From Tannerella sp. (GTDB lineage: Bacteria > Bacteroidota > Bacteroidia > Bacteroidales > Tannerellaceae): 34,236 nt of DNA. The notes beneath the pieces are model-generated. The model did not search any database, had not been told where the DNA came from, and was given only the letters and a program-made list of their open reading frames with translations. Shown here piece by piece: positions 8,857-17,856 of the stretch (the stretch's first letter is position 1; each line of letters starts with the position of its first letter). A program made the translations under genes and the position numbers. Location: the NCBI GenBank assembly GCA_031267935.1, contig JAIRYD010000167.1, positions 1-34,236 on the forward strand, written 5' to 3'.

Positions 8857-10281
8857 TTATTTGTCTGACAGGTGTTTTTCGATTGCGTCGGCCGTGGTGC
8901 GTCCCGATGCCATGGCTCGGACGACGAGGCTTGCGCCCGATGCGGCGTCGCCACAGGCAAACACGTTCGGGTGCGACGTCAGGCCGTCGGCATCGGTTGC
9001 GATGGTACGGCGGGCGGTGGTCTGCAGCGCCAGTTCTTTCAGCAGGCCGTCCTGTACGGGATTGACGAATCCCATCGAGAGGAATGCAAGGTCGGCCTGC
9101 AGTATTTCCTTTTTCCCCGTCGGTTTCATGGCCGGCCGGGCGCCGTCTTTTGCCGGCGTCCATTCTACTTCTTCCACTTCGACGCCTTTGAGTATGCCCC
9201 GCTCGCCGACAAACCTGTTTGTCGTCAGGCTCCAGCGGCGGGTGCATCCTTCTTCGTGGCTGCTGCTTGTCTTGAGGATCTGCGGATACATGGGCCAGGG
9301 GGTTTCGGGGTTATAGTCGGCGGGAGGTTCGGGCAGTATTTCGATCTGCGTGATGCTTGCCGCGGCGTGGCGGTTGGATGTGCCGACGCAGTCGCTGCCC
9401 GTATCTCCGCCGCCGATGACCAGCACGTGTCTGTCTTTTGCTGCGATGATGTCTTTCCGGGGCACGTTCTGCTGCTGGAGGAGGCGGTTCTGCTGCGACA
9501 GGAAGTCCATCGCGAAGTGTATGCCTTTCAGACTGCGGCCCTCGACGGGCAGGTCGCGCGGCACTTCGCATCCGATGGCGATGCATACGGCGTCGAAAGT
9601 GTCGACGAGGGTCATGGCGGCAATGTCGCGCCCTATTTTCGTTTTTGTTCTGAACAGGATGCCTTCGGTTTCCATCAGGCGGATGCGGCGGTCGACAACG
9701 GTCTTGCCCAGCTTGAAATTGGGGATGCCGTATCGCAGCAGGCCGCCCGGCTGCTCGTCTTTTTCGAAAACGGTTACTTCGAATCCTTTTCGATTCAACT
9801 GGTTGGCTACGGTCAGTCCTGCCGGTCCGCTGCCGATAACCGCTACTTTTTTGCCGTTGCGGACAGGGTTCACCGACCGGACGAATCCTTCTCTGAAAGC
9901 CATCTCGGCTATCGCCACCTCGTTTTCGCGAATCGTCACCGGTTCGTGGATGGCGAGCGACAGCACGCAGCTTTTTTCACAGAGCGCCGGACAGATGCGG
10001 CCCGTAAATTCGGGGAAGTCGCATGTCTGTTCCAGCACGTAATAGGCGTCCCGCCATCGTCCGCGATACAGCATGTCCTGCCATTCGGGCTGTTTGTTGC
10101 CGATCGGACATGCCCAGTGGCAAAACGGTACGCCACAATCCATGCAGCGGGAAGCCTGCATGCGGCGGTCGCTGTTGTTCAGCGTCTGCTCCACTTCGCC
10201 GTAGTCGTGTATCCTGTCGTGTACAGGGCGATAGCCGGCTTCTTCTCTCGGGATGGTCAAAAATGCTTTCGGGTTACCCAT
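8857..10281 (-). CDS. gltD: Glutamate synthase (NADPH) small subunit
   Basis: The 474-aa subunit takes electrons from NAD(P)H and passes them through FAD and Fe-S clusters to the large subunit. The N-terminal cysteines Cys46, Cys49, Cys54 and Cys58 ('CMDCGVPFCHWACPIGNKQ') and a second group in 'ICPALCEKSC' are the expected 4Fe-4S ligands. Then come an FAD-binding 'VIGSGPAGLTVANQL' and an NAD(P)-binding 'VIGGGDTGSDCVGTSNR'. The C-terminal 'VFACGDAASGASLVV' is the second FAD contact. The length is normal. It follows gltB by 18 bp and precedes asnB by 33 bp, forming one nitrogen-assimilation operon. Confidence 0.97.
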   Translation of the reverse strand: MGNPKAFLTIPREEAGYRPVHDRIHDYGEVEQTLNNSDRRMQASRCMDCGVPFCHWACPIGNKQPEWQDMLYRGRWRDAYYVLEQTCDFPEFTGRICPALCEKSCVLSLAIHEPVTIRENEVAIAEMAFREGFVRSVNPVRNGKKVAVIGSGPAGLTVANQLNRKGFEVTVFEKDEQPGGLLRYGIPNFKLGKTVVDRRIRLMETEGILFRTKTKIGRDIAAMTLVDTFDAVCIAIGCEVPRDLPVEGRSLKGIHFAMDFLSQQNRLLQQQNVPRKDIIAAKDRHVLVIGGGDTGSDCVGTSNRHAAASITQIEILPEPPADYNPETPWPMYPQILKTSSSHEEGCTRRWSLTTNRFVGERGILKGVEVEEVEWTPAKDGARPAMKPTGKKEILQADLAFLSMGFVNPVQDGLLKELALQTTARRTIATDADGLTSHPNVFACGDAASGASLVVRAMASGRTTADAIEKHLSDK

Positions 10282-10299
10282 TTGTCTATCTTTTTTAAA

Positions 10300-13200
10300 T
10301 TAATAATCATGCTGCATTTCGGCAATCTTCTGTTGCAGCTTCTTCATCTGCTCTTCCTGCAACACTTTCTTGTATTCGATCGGAACGATCTTGATGAATT
10401 CTTCCACATAGTTGTCCCACTGTCCGATCATCTTCCATGCCAGCGGACTGCCGGTATGGCGGTAATGCCTGTTTATCAGCTCATACAATTCTTTCCGCGT
10501 GATGTTGTCCTCGATCAGGGAGAGTTCGACCATTTCCATGTTGCAGTAAAAATCGAAATTGCCCTTTCTATTCCACACGTATGCCACGCCGCCACTCATT
10601 CCGGCAGCGAAGTTGCGTCCCGTTTCACCCAGGACGACGACGCGTCCGCCCGTCATGTATTCGCAGCAATGGTCGCCCACGCCTTCCACTACGGCAATGG
10701 CGCCGCTGTTCCGGACGCAGAAGCGCTCGCCCACGCGTCCGCTGATGTATACTTCGCCACTCGTGGCGCCATATAATAATGTATTGCCGGCAATGGTGTT
10801 TTCGTTTGCCACGAAAGTGGAACGGATGGGGGGCATCACACTGATGTGTCCTCCGCTCAGTCCCTTGCCGAGGTAATCGTTCGTTTCGCCTTCGAGCCGG
10901 AAATGGACGCCATGTGCCAGAAATGCGCCGAAGCTTTGCCCTGCAGAGCCTTTAAATTTTACGTTCAGCGTATTGTCCGGCAGTCCTTCATGCCCGTACT
11001 TCTGTGCGATGATGCCCGAAAGCATGGCGCCCACTGCCCGGTCGGTATTGGCAATGGCATAGTCGAGCGAAACCGGCTGCCGATGCTCAATGGCGTCTTT
11101 CGCCTGACGGATGATGTCGCGGTCTTTTATTTCCGTGATGCGGTGTATCTGCCTTGTCGTCCGGCAGATGGATGAAGTGTGTCCTTCGTCGGGGAAACAG
11201 ATGAGGTCGGTGAAATTCAGCAGGTCATGTTTTTTATTTCCCGTGAAAGGTTTGCGTTCCAGCAGATCTGTCCGTCCAATGATTTCTTCCATCGTCCGGA
11301 ATCCCATTTCCGCCAGATATTCGCGTACTTCCTGCGCGAGGAAGGTGAAGAAATTCACCAGATATTCATGCTTGCCGTGGAAACGTTTGCGCAGGTTTTC
11401 GTCCTGCGTAGCCACGCCTACCGGACACGTGTTCATGTGACATTTGCGCATCATCACGCAGCCAAGCACAACGAGCGCCGAGGTGGCGAAGCCAAATTCT
11501 TCGGCGCCCAGCATCGCCATCAGGATGATGTCGCGGCCTGTCTTCAACTGTCCGTCGGTCTGCAGGCGTACCTGTCCGCGAAGACCGTTCATGACCAGCG
11601 TCTGCTGCGTTTCCGACAGTCCGAGTTCGGGAGGAGTGCCGGCGTAGCGTATGGAGCTGATGGGCGATGCGCCCGTCCCTCCGTCGGCGCCCGAGATGAT
11701 GATCCGGTCGGCTTTCGCTTTGGCCACGCCTGCCGCAATGGTGCCCACGCCATTCTCGGAGACCAGTTTTACGCTGATCTCGGCATTGGGATTCACGTTT
11801 TTAAGGTCGAAAATCAACTGCGCCAGGTCTTCAATCGAGTAGATGTCATGATGGGGCGGCGGCGAAATCAGGGAAATACCGGGAATGGAATGTCGTGTGC
11901 GTGCGATAATGACATTCACCTTGTGTCCGGGCAGCTGGCCGCCTTCGCCCGGTTTTGCGCCCTGTGCTATTTTGATCTGTATCTCGTCGGCGTTTACCAG
12001 ATATTCGGTCGTCACACCAAAGCGTCCCGAAGCGACCTGTTTGATTGCCGAACGGAGCGACAGTCCGTCTTCGCGCGGCTTGAAACGCGCCGGGTCTTCG
12101 CCGCCTTCGCCGGTATTGCTGCGTCCGTGGATTTTGTTCAATGCCATTGCAATGGTTTCGTGCGCTTCCTGGCTGATCGAGCCGTAACTCATTGCACCCG
12201 TCACGAAACGTTTCATGATTTCGCTCGCCGGTTCCACGTCGTCTACCGGAATCGGTTTTCTCTTTTTACAGGTCAGGAAATCGCGCAGAAAAATCGGTTC
12301 GCGCTTTTCGTCGACCAGACGCGAATATTCCCTGAATTTGCCGTAACTGCCCAGCCGGGTGGCCAGCTGCAAAGTGGAGATCGTTTCGGGATTCCATGCA
12401 TGCCGTTCCCCGTCCTTTCGATAGCTGAGCATGCCCTTGTACGAAAGTACGTGCGTCAACGGTTCCCTGAATGCCGCTTCGTGAAGCCGGCGGGAATCGT
12501 CGGCAATTTCTTCCAGACGGACACCGCCTACCCTGCTCACCGTACTGCCGAAATATTTCTCGGCCAATTCCGGATTAAGTCCTACGGCTTCGAACAGTTT
12601 GGCGCCGCGATAGCTTCGAATCGTGCTGATGCCCATTTTGCTGAGTATCTTGAACAGCCCTTTGCAGAGGGCTTTGACATAATTCTTCTCGGCCGTGCCG
12701 TAATCGAGCTGTATTTCATTGTTTTTGACCAGTTCTTCCATCACGGCAAAGGCCATGTAGGGATTCAGCGCGCTGGCGCCAAAGCCCAGCAGGAGTGCGG
12801 CGTGCATGACTTCGCGCATCTCGCCCGTTTCCACGATGAGCGCGGTCTGCACGCGTTTCTGCACGGAAATAAGATAGTGATGAACGGCGCTGACGGCCAG
12901 CAGCGAAGGTATAGGGGCATATTTTTCGTCTGCATTCCGGTCGCTCAGGATGATGTAGTTCCGGCCTTCGCTGACGGACTGTTCGGCCTGCCTGCACAAC
13001 TGCTCCAGCGCACGCTCCATTCCCGGACTGCCCTTGCCTGCTTCGTAGAGCATCGAGAGCTTGACACAGTGGAAACCCTTGTAACCGATGTTGCACAGCA
13101 CGTCGAGTTGCGTATTGCTCAGGATGGGATGCGGCAGACGCACCATCTTGCAGTGCGATTCGTTGGGGACAAGTATTTGATCGCCCACCGTGCCGATATA

Positions 13201-14859
13201 TTCCGTCAGACTCATCACGAGTTCTTCGCGGATGGGGTCGATCGGCGGATTGGTGACCTGCGCAAACTGCTGACGAAAATAGTTATACAGCAACTGCGGA
13301 CGCGACGAGAGCACGGCCAGCGGCGTATCGTTTCCCATCGAACCGACAGGTTCTGCGCCGCTCGTGCACATCGGGATCAGGATGCGTTCGATGTCTTCGC
13401 GGCTGTAGTCGAACAGACGGAGCAGCCGTTCATATCCTTCGACCGTACTCGTCACATGACGTCCCGACCGCAGTTCGTCCAGTTCTACCCTGTTATCCGT
13501 AAGCCACTTGCGGTACGGCCTGTCTTCAGACAGCTGTTTCTTCAGTTCGTGGTCGAAATAGATTGTACCTATTTCCGTATCTACCAGAATGATTTTGCCG
13601 GGCTGCAACCGGCCTTTGGCTTTGATTTCGCCCGGTTCGAAATCGATGACGCCCACTTCGGACGACACGACCATGATGTCGTGGGTCGTCACCAGATAAC
13701 GGGCCGGCCGCAATCCGTTACGGTCGAGCATCCCGCCTGCATAGCGGCCGTCGCTGAAAAGCAGCGCCGCGGGGCCGTCCCACGGTTCCATCAGGATGGA
13801 ATGATATTCGTAGAAGGCTTTCAAGTCTTCCGTGATGGGATTCTTGTCGTTGAAGCTTTCGGGGATCAGCATGGCCATGGCGTGCGGCAGGCTCATGCCC
13901 GAAGCAATCAGAAATTCCAGTACGTTGTCGAGCGAGGCGCTGTCGCTCATGCCCGCCTGTACAATCGGACGGACATCGTCGATATTGTGCAGCGTGGGCA
14001 ACGTCAGTACGCTTTCGCGCGCGCCCATCCAGCCGCGGTTTCCGCGGACGGTGTTGATCTCGCCATTGTGCGCCAGCAGACGGAAAGGCTGGGCAAGGCT
14101 CCAGCGCGGGAACGTGTTCGTGCTGAAACGCGAATGCACGAGCGCCAGTCCCGACGTGAAATAGCTGTTCATCAGGTCGGGGTAGTAATGACGCAGTTGC
14201 ATCGTTTCCAGCATGCCCTTGTATACGATGTTGCGCGTCGAAAGTGATGCCACATAGAAATCGTCTTTGGCCGGCAGTTGGCTGCCTGCGACGCGTTTTT
14301 CGATTCGCCGGCGTATGATGTACAATTTCAATTCGAGTTTCTTCTGGTCGCTGCATCCGGTGATAAAGACCTGTTTGATATCCGGCTCCGTCGCAAGGGC
14401 TTCTTTTCCGAGAATCGATGGATTCGTCGGGACTTTCCGCATGTGCATCATCGAGAGGCCTTCTTTTTCTACTTCCTCGATCATTATACTCAGTATTTTG
14501 GACTGCTGCGCTTCGTCTTTGGGAAGGAATATCAGACCTGTACCGTATTTTCCTTTTTCGGGTACGGGAATTCCCTGCAACAATATAAATTCATGCGGGA
14601 TCTGCAACATGATACCGGCGCCGTCGCCGGTCTTGTTGTCTGCACCTTCCGCTCCGCGATGTCGCAGGTTTTCAAGCACTTTAAGGGCAGATTCCACGAT
14701 CTCGTGCGATTTTTCGCCATGCACCTGTACAATCATTCCCACACCGCACGCATCATGCTCGTTCGATACATCGTATAAGCCTCTTGCTTCTTTAAAGTTA
14801 TTTGTTTTATCCATTTTTTCAATTGACATTTTGCCGTTCTCAGCCACCATATTCATCAT
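10300..14859 (-). CDS. gltB: Glutamate synthase large subunit
   Basis: The 1519-aa subunit converts 2-oxoglutarate and glutamine to two glutamates. Domains in order: class II glutaminase (nucleophile Cys38 in 'NEHDACGVGM'), central domain, FMN-binding synthase domain with the 3Fe-4S cysteines in 'CVMMRKCHMNTCPVG', and the C-terminal GXGXG beta-helix ('GEVYISGRVGERFCVRNSG'). GltB is normally made with a short leader cleaved before the catalytic Cys. The annotated Met1 is doubtful: a TATCTTTG promoter element ends only about 10 bp upstream, so the transcript would begin almost at this ATG. Met11 (14829) or Met16 (14814) are more likely starts and still leave a leader before the Cys. First gene of gltB-gltD-asnB. 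Confidence 0.96.
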   Translation of the reverse strand: MMNMVAENGKMSIEKMDKTNNFKEARGLYDVSNEHDACGVGMIVQVHGEKSHEIVESALKVLENLRHRGAEGADNKTGDGAGIMLQIPHEFILLQGIPVPEKGKYGTGLIFLPKDEAQQSKILSIMIEEVEKEGLSMMHMRKVPTNPSILGKEALATEPDIKQVFITGCSDQKKLELKLYIIRRRIEKRVAGSQLPAKDDFYVASLSTRNIVYKGMLETMQLRHYYPDLMNSYFTSGLALVHSRFSTNTFPRWSLAQPFRLLAHNGEINTVRGNRGWMGARESVLTLPTLHNIDDVRPIVQAGMSDSASLDNVLEFLIASGMSLPHAMAMLIPESFNDKNPITEDLKAFYEYHSILMEPWDGPAALLFSDGRYAGGMLDRNGLRPARYLVTTHDIMVVSSEVGVIDFEPGEIKAKGRLQPGKIILVDTEIGTIYFDHELKKQLSEDRPYRKWLTDNRVELDELRSGRHVTSTVEGYERLLRLFDYSREDIERILIPMCTSGAEPVGSMGNDTPLAVLSSRPQLLYNYFRQQFAQVTNPPIDPIREELVMSLTEYIGTVGDQILVPNESHCKMVRLPHPILSNTQLDVLCNIGYKGFHCVKLSMLYEAGKGSPGMERALEQLCRQAEQSVSEGRNYIILSDRNADEKYAPIPSLLAVSAVHHYLISVQKRVQTALIVETGEMREVMHAALLLGFGASALNPYMAFAVMEELVKNNEIQLDYGTAEKNYVKALCKGLFKILSKMGISTIRSYRGAKLFEAVGLNPELAEKYFGSTVSRVGGVRLEEIADDSRRLHEAAFREPLTHVLSYKGMLSYRKDGERHAWNPETISTLQLATRLGSYGKFREYSRLVDEKREPIFLRDFLTCKKRKPIPVDDVEPASEIMKRFVTGAMSYGSISQEAHETIAMALNKIHGRSNTGEGGEDPARFKPREDGLSLRSAIKQVASGRFGVTTEYLVNADEIQIKIAQGAKPGEGGQLPGHKVNVIIARTRHSIPGISLISPPPHHDIYSIEDLAQLIFDLKNVNPNAEISVKLVSENGVGTIAAGVAKAKADRIIISGADGGTGASPISSIRYAGTPPELGLSETQQTLVMNGLRGQVRLQTDGQLKTGRDIILMAMLGAEEFGFATSALVVLGCVMMRKCHMNTCPVGVATQDENLRKRFHGKHEYLVNFFTFLAQEVREYLAEMGFRTMEEIIGRTDLLERKPFTGNKKHDLLNFTDLICFPDEGHTSSICRTTRQIHRITEIKDRDIIRQAKDAIEHRQPVSLDYAIANTDRAVGAMLSGIIAQKYGHEGLPDNTLNVKFKGSAGQSFGAFLAHGVHFRLEGETNDYLGKGLSGGHISVMPPIRSTFVANENTIAGNTLLYGATSGEVYISGRVGERFCVRNSGAIAVVEGVGDHCCEYMTGGRVVVLGETGRNFAAGMSGGVAYVWNRKGNFDFYCNMEMVELSLIEDNITRKELYELINRHYRHTGSPLAWKMIGQWDNYVEEFIKIVPIEYKKVLQEEQMKKLQQKIAEMQHDY

Positions 14860-14868
14860 TTATGGCCG

Positions 14869-14902
14869 CAAAGATAGTAATTATATTTCCAAATAACACA
14901 AA
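14869..14902 (-). promoter_or_regulatory. Promoter of the gltB-gltD-asnB operon
   Basis: The minus strand carries TTTG (14902-14899), a 22-bp spacer, and TATCTTTG (14876-14869), close to the Bacteroides -33/-7 consensus TTTG-N19-21-TAnnTTTG. The predicted transcription start is near 14862. This is the best-formed promoter in the window, and it argues for a gltB start codon further downstream than 14859. The remainder of the divergent gap up to 15073 shows no further gene. Confidence 0.65.
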
Positions 14903-15073
14903 TAGAGAGGCCGCTTTATGCAAATTGTATGCGATTTGGAATTAAAATTTAACTAATGTGCTGTTAAACATGTCCTGCGGCGGAAAGATTCTGCATGCGG
15001 AAATTAAACTTGACGGCAGATATGCAGTCTAAGAAACAATAAAAGACGAGAACCGAGTATTAATTTCTAAAAC

Positions 15074-15817
15074 ATGAAGGTTATGAAAACTTTAATTGTT
15101 GTTTCGGTATTGGGCTTGACGGTCGGAATGTGCAATGTCAATGCCCTGCACGCACAGAATGTGTCGGTAAACGTACACGTCAATCTCGACCGCCAGCCGG
15201 CATGGGGCCCTTCGGGTTATCATTATGCCGCGTTCTACTATTTTCCAGCCATCAACGTATATTACGACATTGACCACGAACTGTTTTATTACCGGCGAAG
15301 CGGCACATGGGCGGCCAGTTATTATCTTCCGTCGAAATATCACGGATACGACCTTTACAGTCTGTACAAGGTGGTACTGAACGACCTTACCCGCCCGTGG
15401 CTCCAAAACAAACTGCACAGACAGACGTATGCCCGCCTGAAAAACGACCGGACGCAAATCCCGATCCACCGCATGAGCGATCACCGTTACCTCAAGGCGA
15501 AAAGCAATACACGCGCCTGGGTAGCGCCCCGCAAGCCGGAAACGGACAAACGGACGGCCGTTCGTGAGGACAATCGTCGCAACGACAGGAAACCGGTCGT
15601 CCGCGACTCGGCCCGGGAGAAAAACAAAAAGGCTGTCCGAAGCGACAAGGACAGCCGGCAGAGCCGGAATACGGAAACGTCCGCCGCCCGTTCGTCCAAA
15701 CGCACAGACAGCAGTAAGGCGGGCACGTCCAAAAGCGTCCGCCGCGACAGCAAAGAAAAAGCGCCTGCACCGGACGAGAAAAGAACAGACCGGAACAGCC
15801 GTTCAAGGTCAGATTAG
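15074..15817 (+). CDS. Exported protein with basic low-complexity C-terminal tail, unknown function
   Basis: The 247-aa product has a signal peptide (MKTLIVVSVLGLTVGM then ALHA, cleavage before Gln28 likely). Residues about 28-140 form a compact domain rich in aromatic residues ('YHYAAFYYFPAINVYYDIDH', 'WAASYYLPSKYHGYDLYSLY'), a pattern I associate with conserved uncharacterised Bacteroidales exported proteins. From about residue 145 to the end the sequence is dominated by Lys, Arg, Asp and Ser (e.g. 'KPVVRDSAREKNKKAVRSDK') and looks disordered and strongly basic, so it could bind acidic polymers such as nucleic acid or polysaccharide; that is inference. It stands alone, divergent from gltB, with a perfect terminator behind it. 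Met1 or Met4 may be the start. No function is assigned. Confidence 0.75.
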   Translation: MKVMKTLIVVSVLGLTVGMCNVNALHAQNVSVNVHVNLDRQPAWGPSGYHYAAFYYFPAINVYYDIDHELFYYRRSGTWAASYYLPSKYHGYDLYSLYKVVLNDLTRPWLQNKLHRQTYARLKNDRTQIPIHRMSDHRYLKAKSNTRAWVAPRKPETDKRTAVREDNRRNDRKPVVRDSAREKNKKAVRSDKDSRQSRNTETSAARSSKRTDSSKAGTSKSVRRDSKEKAPAPDEKRTDRNSRSRSD

Positions 15818-15845
15818 GGGACAAAAAGAGAGCGTTGTTTTATCG

Positions 15846-15879
15846 AAACGGAGAGGCGGGGGAACTCTCCGTTTTTTTT
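15846..15879 (+). terminator. Intrinsic terminator after the basic-tail exported protein
   Basis: A perfect 10-bp stem (aaacggagag pairing with ctctccgttt), a 9-nt loop and a run of eight T form a textbook Rho-independent terminator 28 bp downstream of the stop codon. Confidence 0.92.
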
Positions 15880-15908
15880 GTTTATACCGTGCGCGGCATA
15901 GTTTTGCG

Positions 15909-15929
15909 AACGATGAACGATGAACGATG
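15909..15929. repeat. Three direct copies of aacgatg
   Basis: The 7-mer aacgatg occurs three times head to tail in intergenic DNA, followed 22 bp later by tatcgtt, which could pair with it. It lies between the terminator of the upstream gene and the inverted-repeat element. Its role is unknown, and short repeats of this kind can arise by slippage. Confidence 0.7.
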
Positions 15930-15994
15930 AATCCGCTCATAGTTTATCGTTAAACTCACAATTTTAGACCACGTGAAGTATAGCAGGACGATCG

Positions 15995-16481
15995 TCCGGA
16001 ACCTGAGTTTTGGATAAGCAAACCTCATTTTTCCCGATTCAAACAAAAACAACCCCGGCAGTTCGGGTTTTCGATGCCGCAAACCTGTTTTCGGGCTTAA
16101 GAAAACTGGTTTCGGGCTTAAGAAAACTATTTTCGGGCCTAAGAAAACTATTTTCGGGCCTAAGAAAACTGGTTTCGGGCCTAAGAAAACTATTTTCGGG
16201 CCTAAGAAAACTGGTTTCGGGCTTAAGAAACTTATTTTCGGGCCTAAGAAAACTGGTTTCGGGCATCGCAAACCTGTTTTCGGAGAGCGGTATCGCGGTT
16301 TTTGCAATATCCGCCTGTGGAATATTGTGCTCCCGTGCACGTGCCGTGCATCAGCCGCAGCCGGCCGGAGACCCCGTCGGCGTCGGCGTCGGGGTACGGG
16401 CTGATGTGCAAATATTTCGTGTCTTTCATCCGCCACGCTTATCCAAAACTCAGGTTTCTCAGGTCGAACTCAGGTTCCGGA
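15995..16481. repeat. Inverted-repeat-bounded 487-bp non-coding element
   Basis: The left end reads tccggaacctgag then ttttggataagc. The right end, read on the opposite strand, has the same two blocks with a 20-bp insert between them that itself contains two more cctgag copies. The inner 20 bp (aacctgagttttggataagc at 16000-16019 versus 16437-16456) is a perfect inverted repeat. Between the arms lies the 21-bp tandem array and about 155 bp of unique sequence. No credible gene, transposase or clear target-site duplication is visible. It could be a small non-autonomous mobile element, a large cruciform, or a structured 3' region of the MATE transcript, which would run into it. This element accounts for most of the 15818-16513 gap. 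Confidence 0.6.
16072..16280. repeat. 21-bp tandem repeat array, 8 core copies plus 2 variant caps
   Basis: Eight units of exactly 21 bp run from 16092 to 16259, each beginning cgggcYtaagaaaact and ending in ggttt or atttt. The two endings form the order A B B A B A B A, with unit 7 slightly altered. One degenerate unit on each side (16072-16091 and 16260-16280) shares the variant cgcaaacctgtttt, so the array is capped at both ends by the same form. There are no unique spacers, so it is not CRISPR. Because 21 is a multiple of three, several frames stay open and create heptapeptide ORFs in the track. Substitutions do not favour any one frame, which argues for non-coding DNA. Confidence 0.9.
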
Positions 16482-16513
16482 AGATTTCCGTTTTTTCAGT
16501 TTTTCACGAAAGC

Positions 16514-17839
16514 TCAGACCTTCTTTCCCCACCAGGAAGCAAAGCGGAAATAAAGCATACTCCCGACGAGCATGCAGGCGAAATAGATCGGCTCGGAGAT
16601 GAAACAGACGTGCACGGGCTGGCGAAAGCGTATGCCCGTGAGGTAAATGAAAAGAATGTAGACGACCAGCACGCCCATCTCGATGACGAAAGCCGGACGC
16701 GTATTGCCCGTGCCCGACAGGGCATTGAAGACGATGCTCGCCAGCGACGCGATGAGCGCGGCGACGACCACCACCTGCAGCGCGGCGATGGAATCGGCTA
16801 CCAGCGATGCATCGTTCGTATAGACGTGCAGGACGGCCTGCGGAAACAGTCCCGGCACGAGGGAAAAGACGAGCATCACGCCGAGCGACACCAGTGCAAT
16901 CCGTCGGACGAGCGGAACGACTTCCCGGACGCGGCCTGCACCGACGGTATTACTGACCATCGTATTGGCCGTGGTAGCAAAGGCATTGACGGGGATGAAC
17001 ATCACGATGTAGACGCTGCGCACGATGTTGGCCACCGCCAGCGCCCGCAGGCCGAGCCGCTCGACGACGATGAAGAACAGGAAAAACGTGCTCATCGAAA
17101 CGAAATGCTGCAGCATCATGAAGATGGAAATATGGAGAATACGCTTCATCAGCCCGAAATCGAATGCGTGCAGCCGCTGCAGTCCGTATTTCCGGCGGTC
17201 GACGGTCAGAAACGTGTATGCCAGAAAGAACACGAGCGAAACGCCCTCGGAGATGACCGACGCCAGCGCCGCGCCTTCGATGCCCATTTGCGGAAAGCCG
17301 CCGTGCCCGAAGATCAGCAGCCAGTCCAGCACGACGTTTGTCAGCGACATCAGGATGGCATTGAATGTAAGCGCCTTCGTGCGCGTGATGCCGACAAACA
17401 GCGCGCGAAATATCACGTTGACGAACGAGAAGAAAAAACCGTACGCACGCACGTCCAGGAAATCCATCGTCGACGCCAGCACGATATCGGACGAAATCAT
17501 CCACCGCATCAGCCCGGCGCCCGCCAGGCGGGTAAAAGCAAACATCAGCACGGCAAGCGCGAAGAGGAAGATGACGCCCTGAAGCAGTACCGGCCCCACG
17601 GCAGCATGCTGCCGCTCGCCGTTTCGACGGCCGATGACGATCTGCGCCCCCATGCTGAACCCGAACGCAATCGTAAAGGCGCAGATGTAGTACAGCCCGC
17701 CCATCGCCGAGGCGCCCAGCTCCACCTCCCCCACCCTGCCCAAAAACGCCGTGTCGGTCACGTTGATGATGTTCTGCGCCAGCAGGCTCAGAAAAATCGG
17801 GGAAGCGATTTGCAGTATGTCCTTGTTTCTGTACATCAT
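16514..17839 (-). CDS. MATE family efflux transporter
   Basis: The 441-aa inner-membrane protein has about twelve hydrophobic helices in two related halves, as expected for MATE (multidrug and toxic compound extrusion) cation-coupled antiporters. The opening 'ASPIFLSLLAQNIINVTDTAFLG' and the repeat-like 'NAFATTANTMVSNTVGAG' at the start of the second half are family signatures. The length is typical. It begins 17 bp after panD on the same strand, so it is probably co-transcribed with panC-panD; whether its substrate has anything to do with pantothenate is unknown. Its transcript would read into the inverted-repeat element 32 bp beyond the stop codon, and no simple terminator lies before that. 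Confidence 0.93.
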   Translation of the reverse strand: MMYRNKDILQIASPIFLSLLAQNIINVTDTAFLGRVGEVELGASAMGGLYYICAFTIAFGFSMGAQIVIGRRNGERQHAAVGPVLLQGVIFLFALAVLMFAFTRLAGAGLMRWMISSDIVLASTMDFLDVRAYGFFFSFVNVIFRALFVGITRTKALTFNAILMSLTNVVLDWLLIFGHGGFPQMGIEGAALASVISEGVSLVFFLAYTFLTVDRRKYGLQRLHAFDFGLMKRILHISIFMMLQHFVSMSTFFLFFIVVERLGLRALAVANIVRSVYIVMFIPVNAFATTANTMVSNTVGAGRVREVVPLVRRIALVSLGVMLVFSLVPGLFPQAVLHVYTNDASLVADSIAALQVVVVAALIASLASIVFNALSGTGNTRPAFVIEMGVLVVYILFIYLTGIRFRQPVHVCFISEPIYFACMLVGSMLYFRFASWWGKKV

Positions 17840-17856
17840 GATGATACGGCGGCGGC

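Noticed and set aside
11179-14247. 1022-aa plus-strand ORF opposite gltB
   Set aside because: It is the antisense shadow of a long GC-rich gene, with no recognisable domains, and gltB is unmistakable on the other strand.
16072-16280. Regular repeats resembling a CRISPR array
   Set aside because: Units are directly adjacent with no unique spacers, and no cas genes are present.
16244-16429. Small minus-strand ORF of 61 aa inside the inverted-repeat element
   Set aside because: It ends inside the tandem array, has no recognisable motif, and is short enough to arise by chance; left as unresolved non-coding DNA.
15882-16436. Minus-strand 184-aa ORF with KPVFLGP heptapeptide repeats, and the related frames at 16039-16266 and 16010-17926
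   Set aside because: The heptapeptides come from the 21-bp tandem DNA repeat, which keeps several frames open at once. Substitutions between units do not preserve any one frame, and the unique parts are arginine-rich shadow sequence.
15995-16481. Insertion sequence
   Set aside because: Inverted ends exist, but there is no transposase ORF and no clear target-site duplication, so only a non-autonomous or non-mobile element can be proposed.
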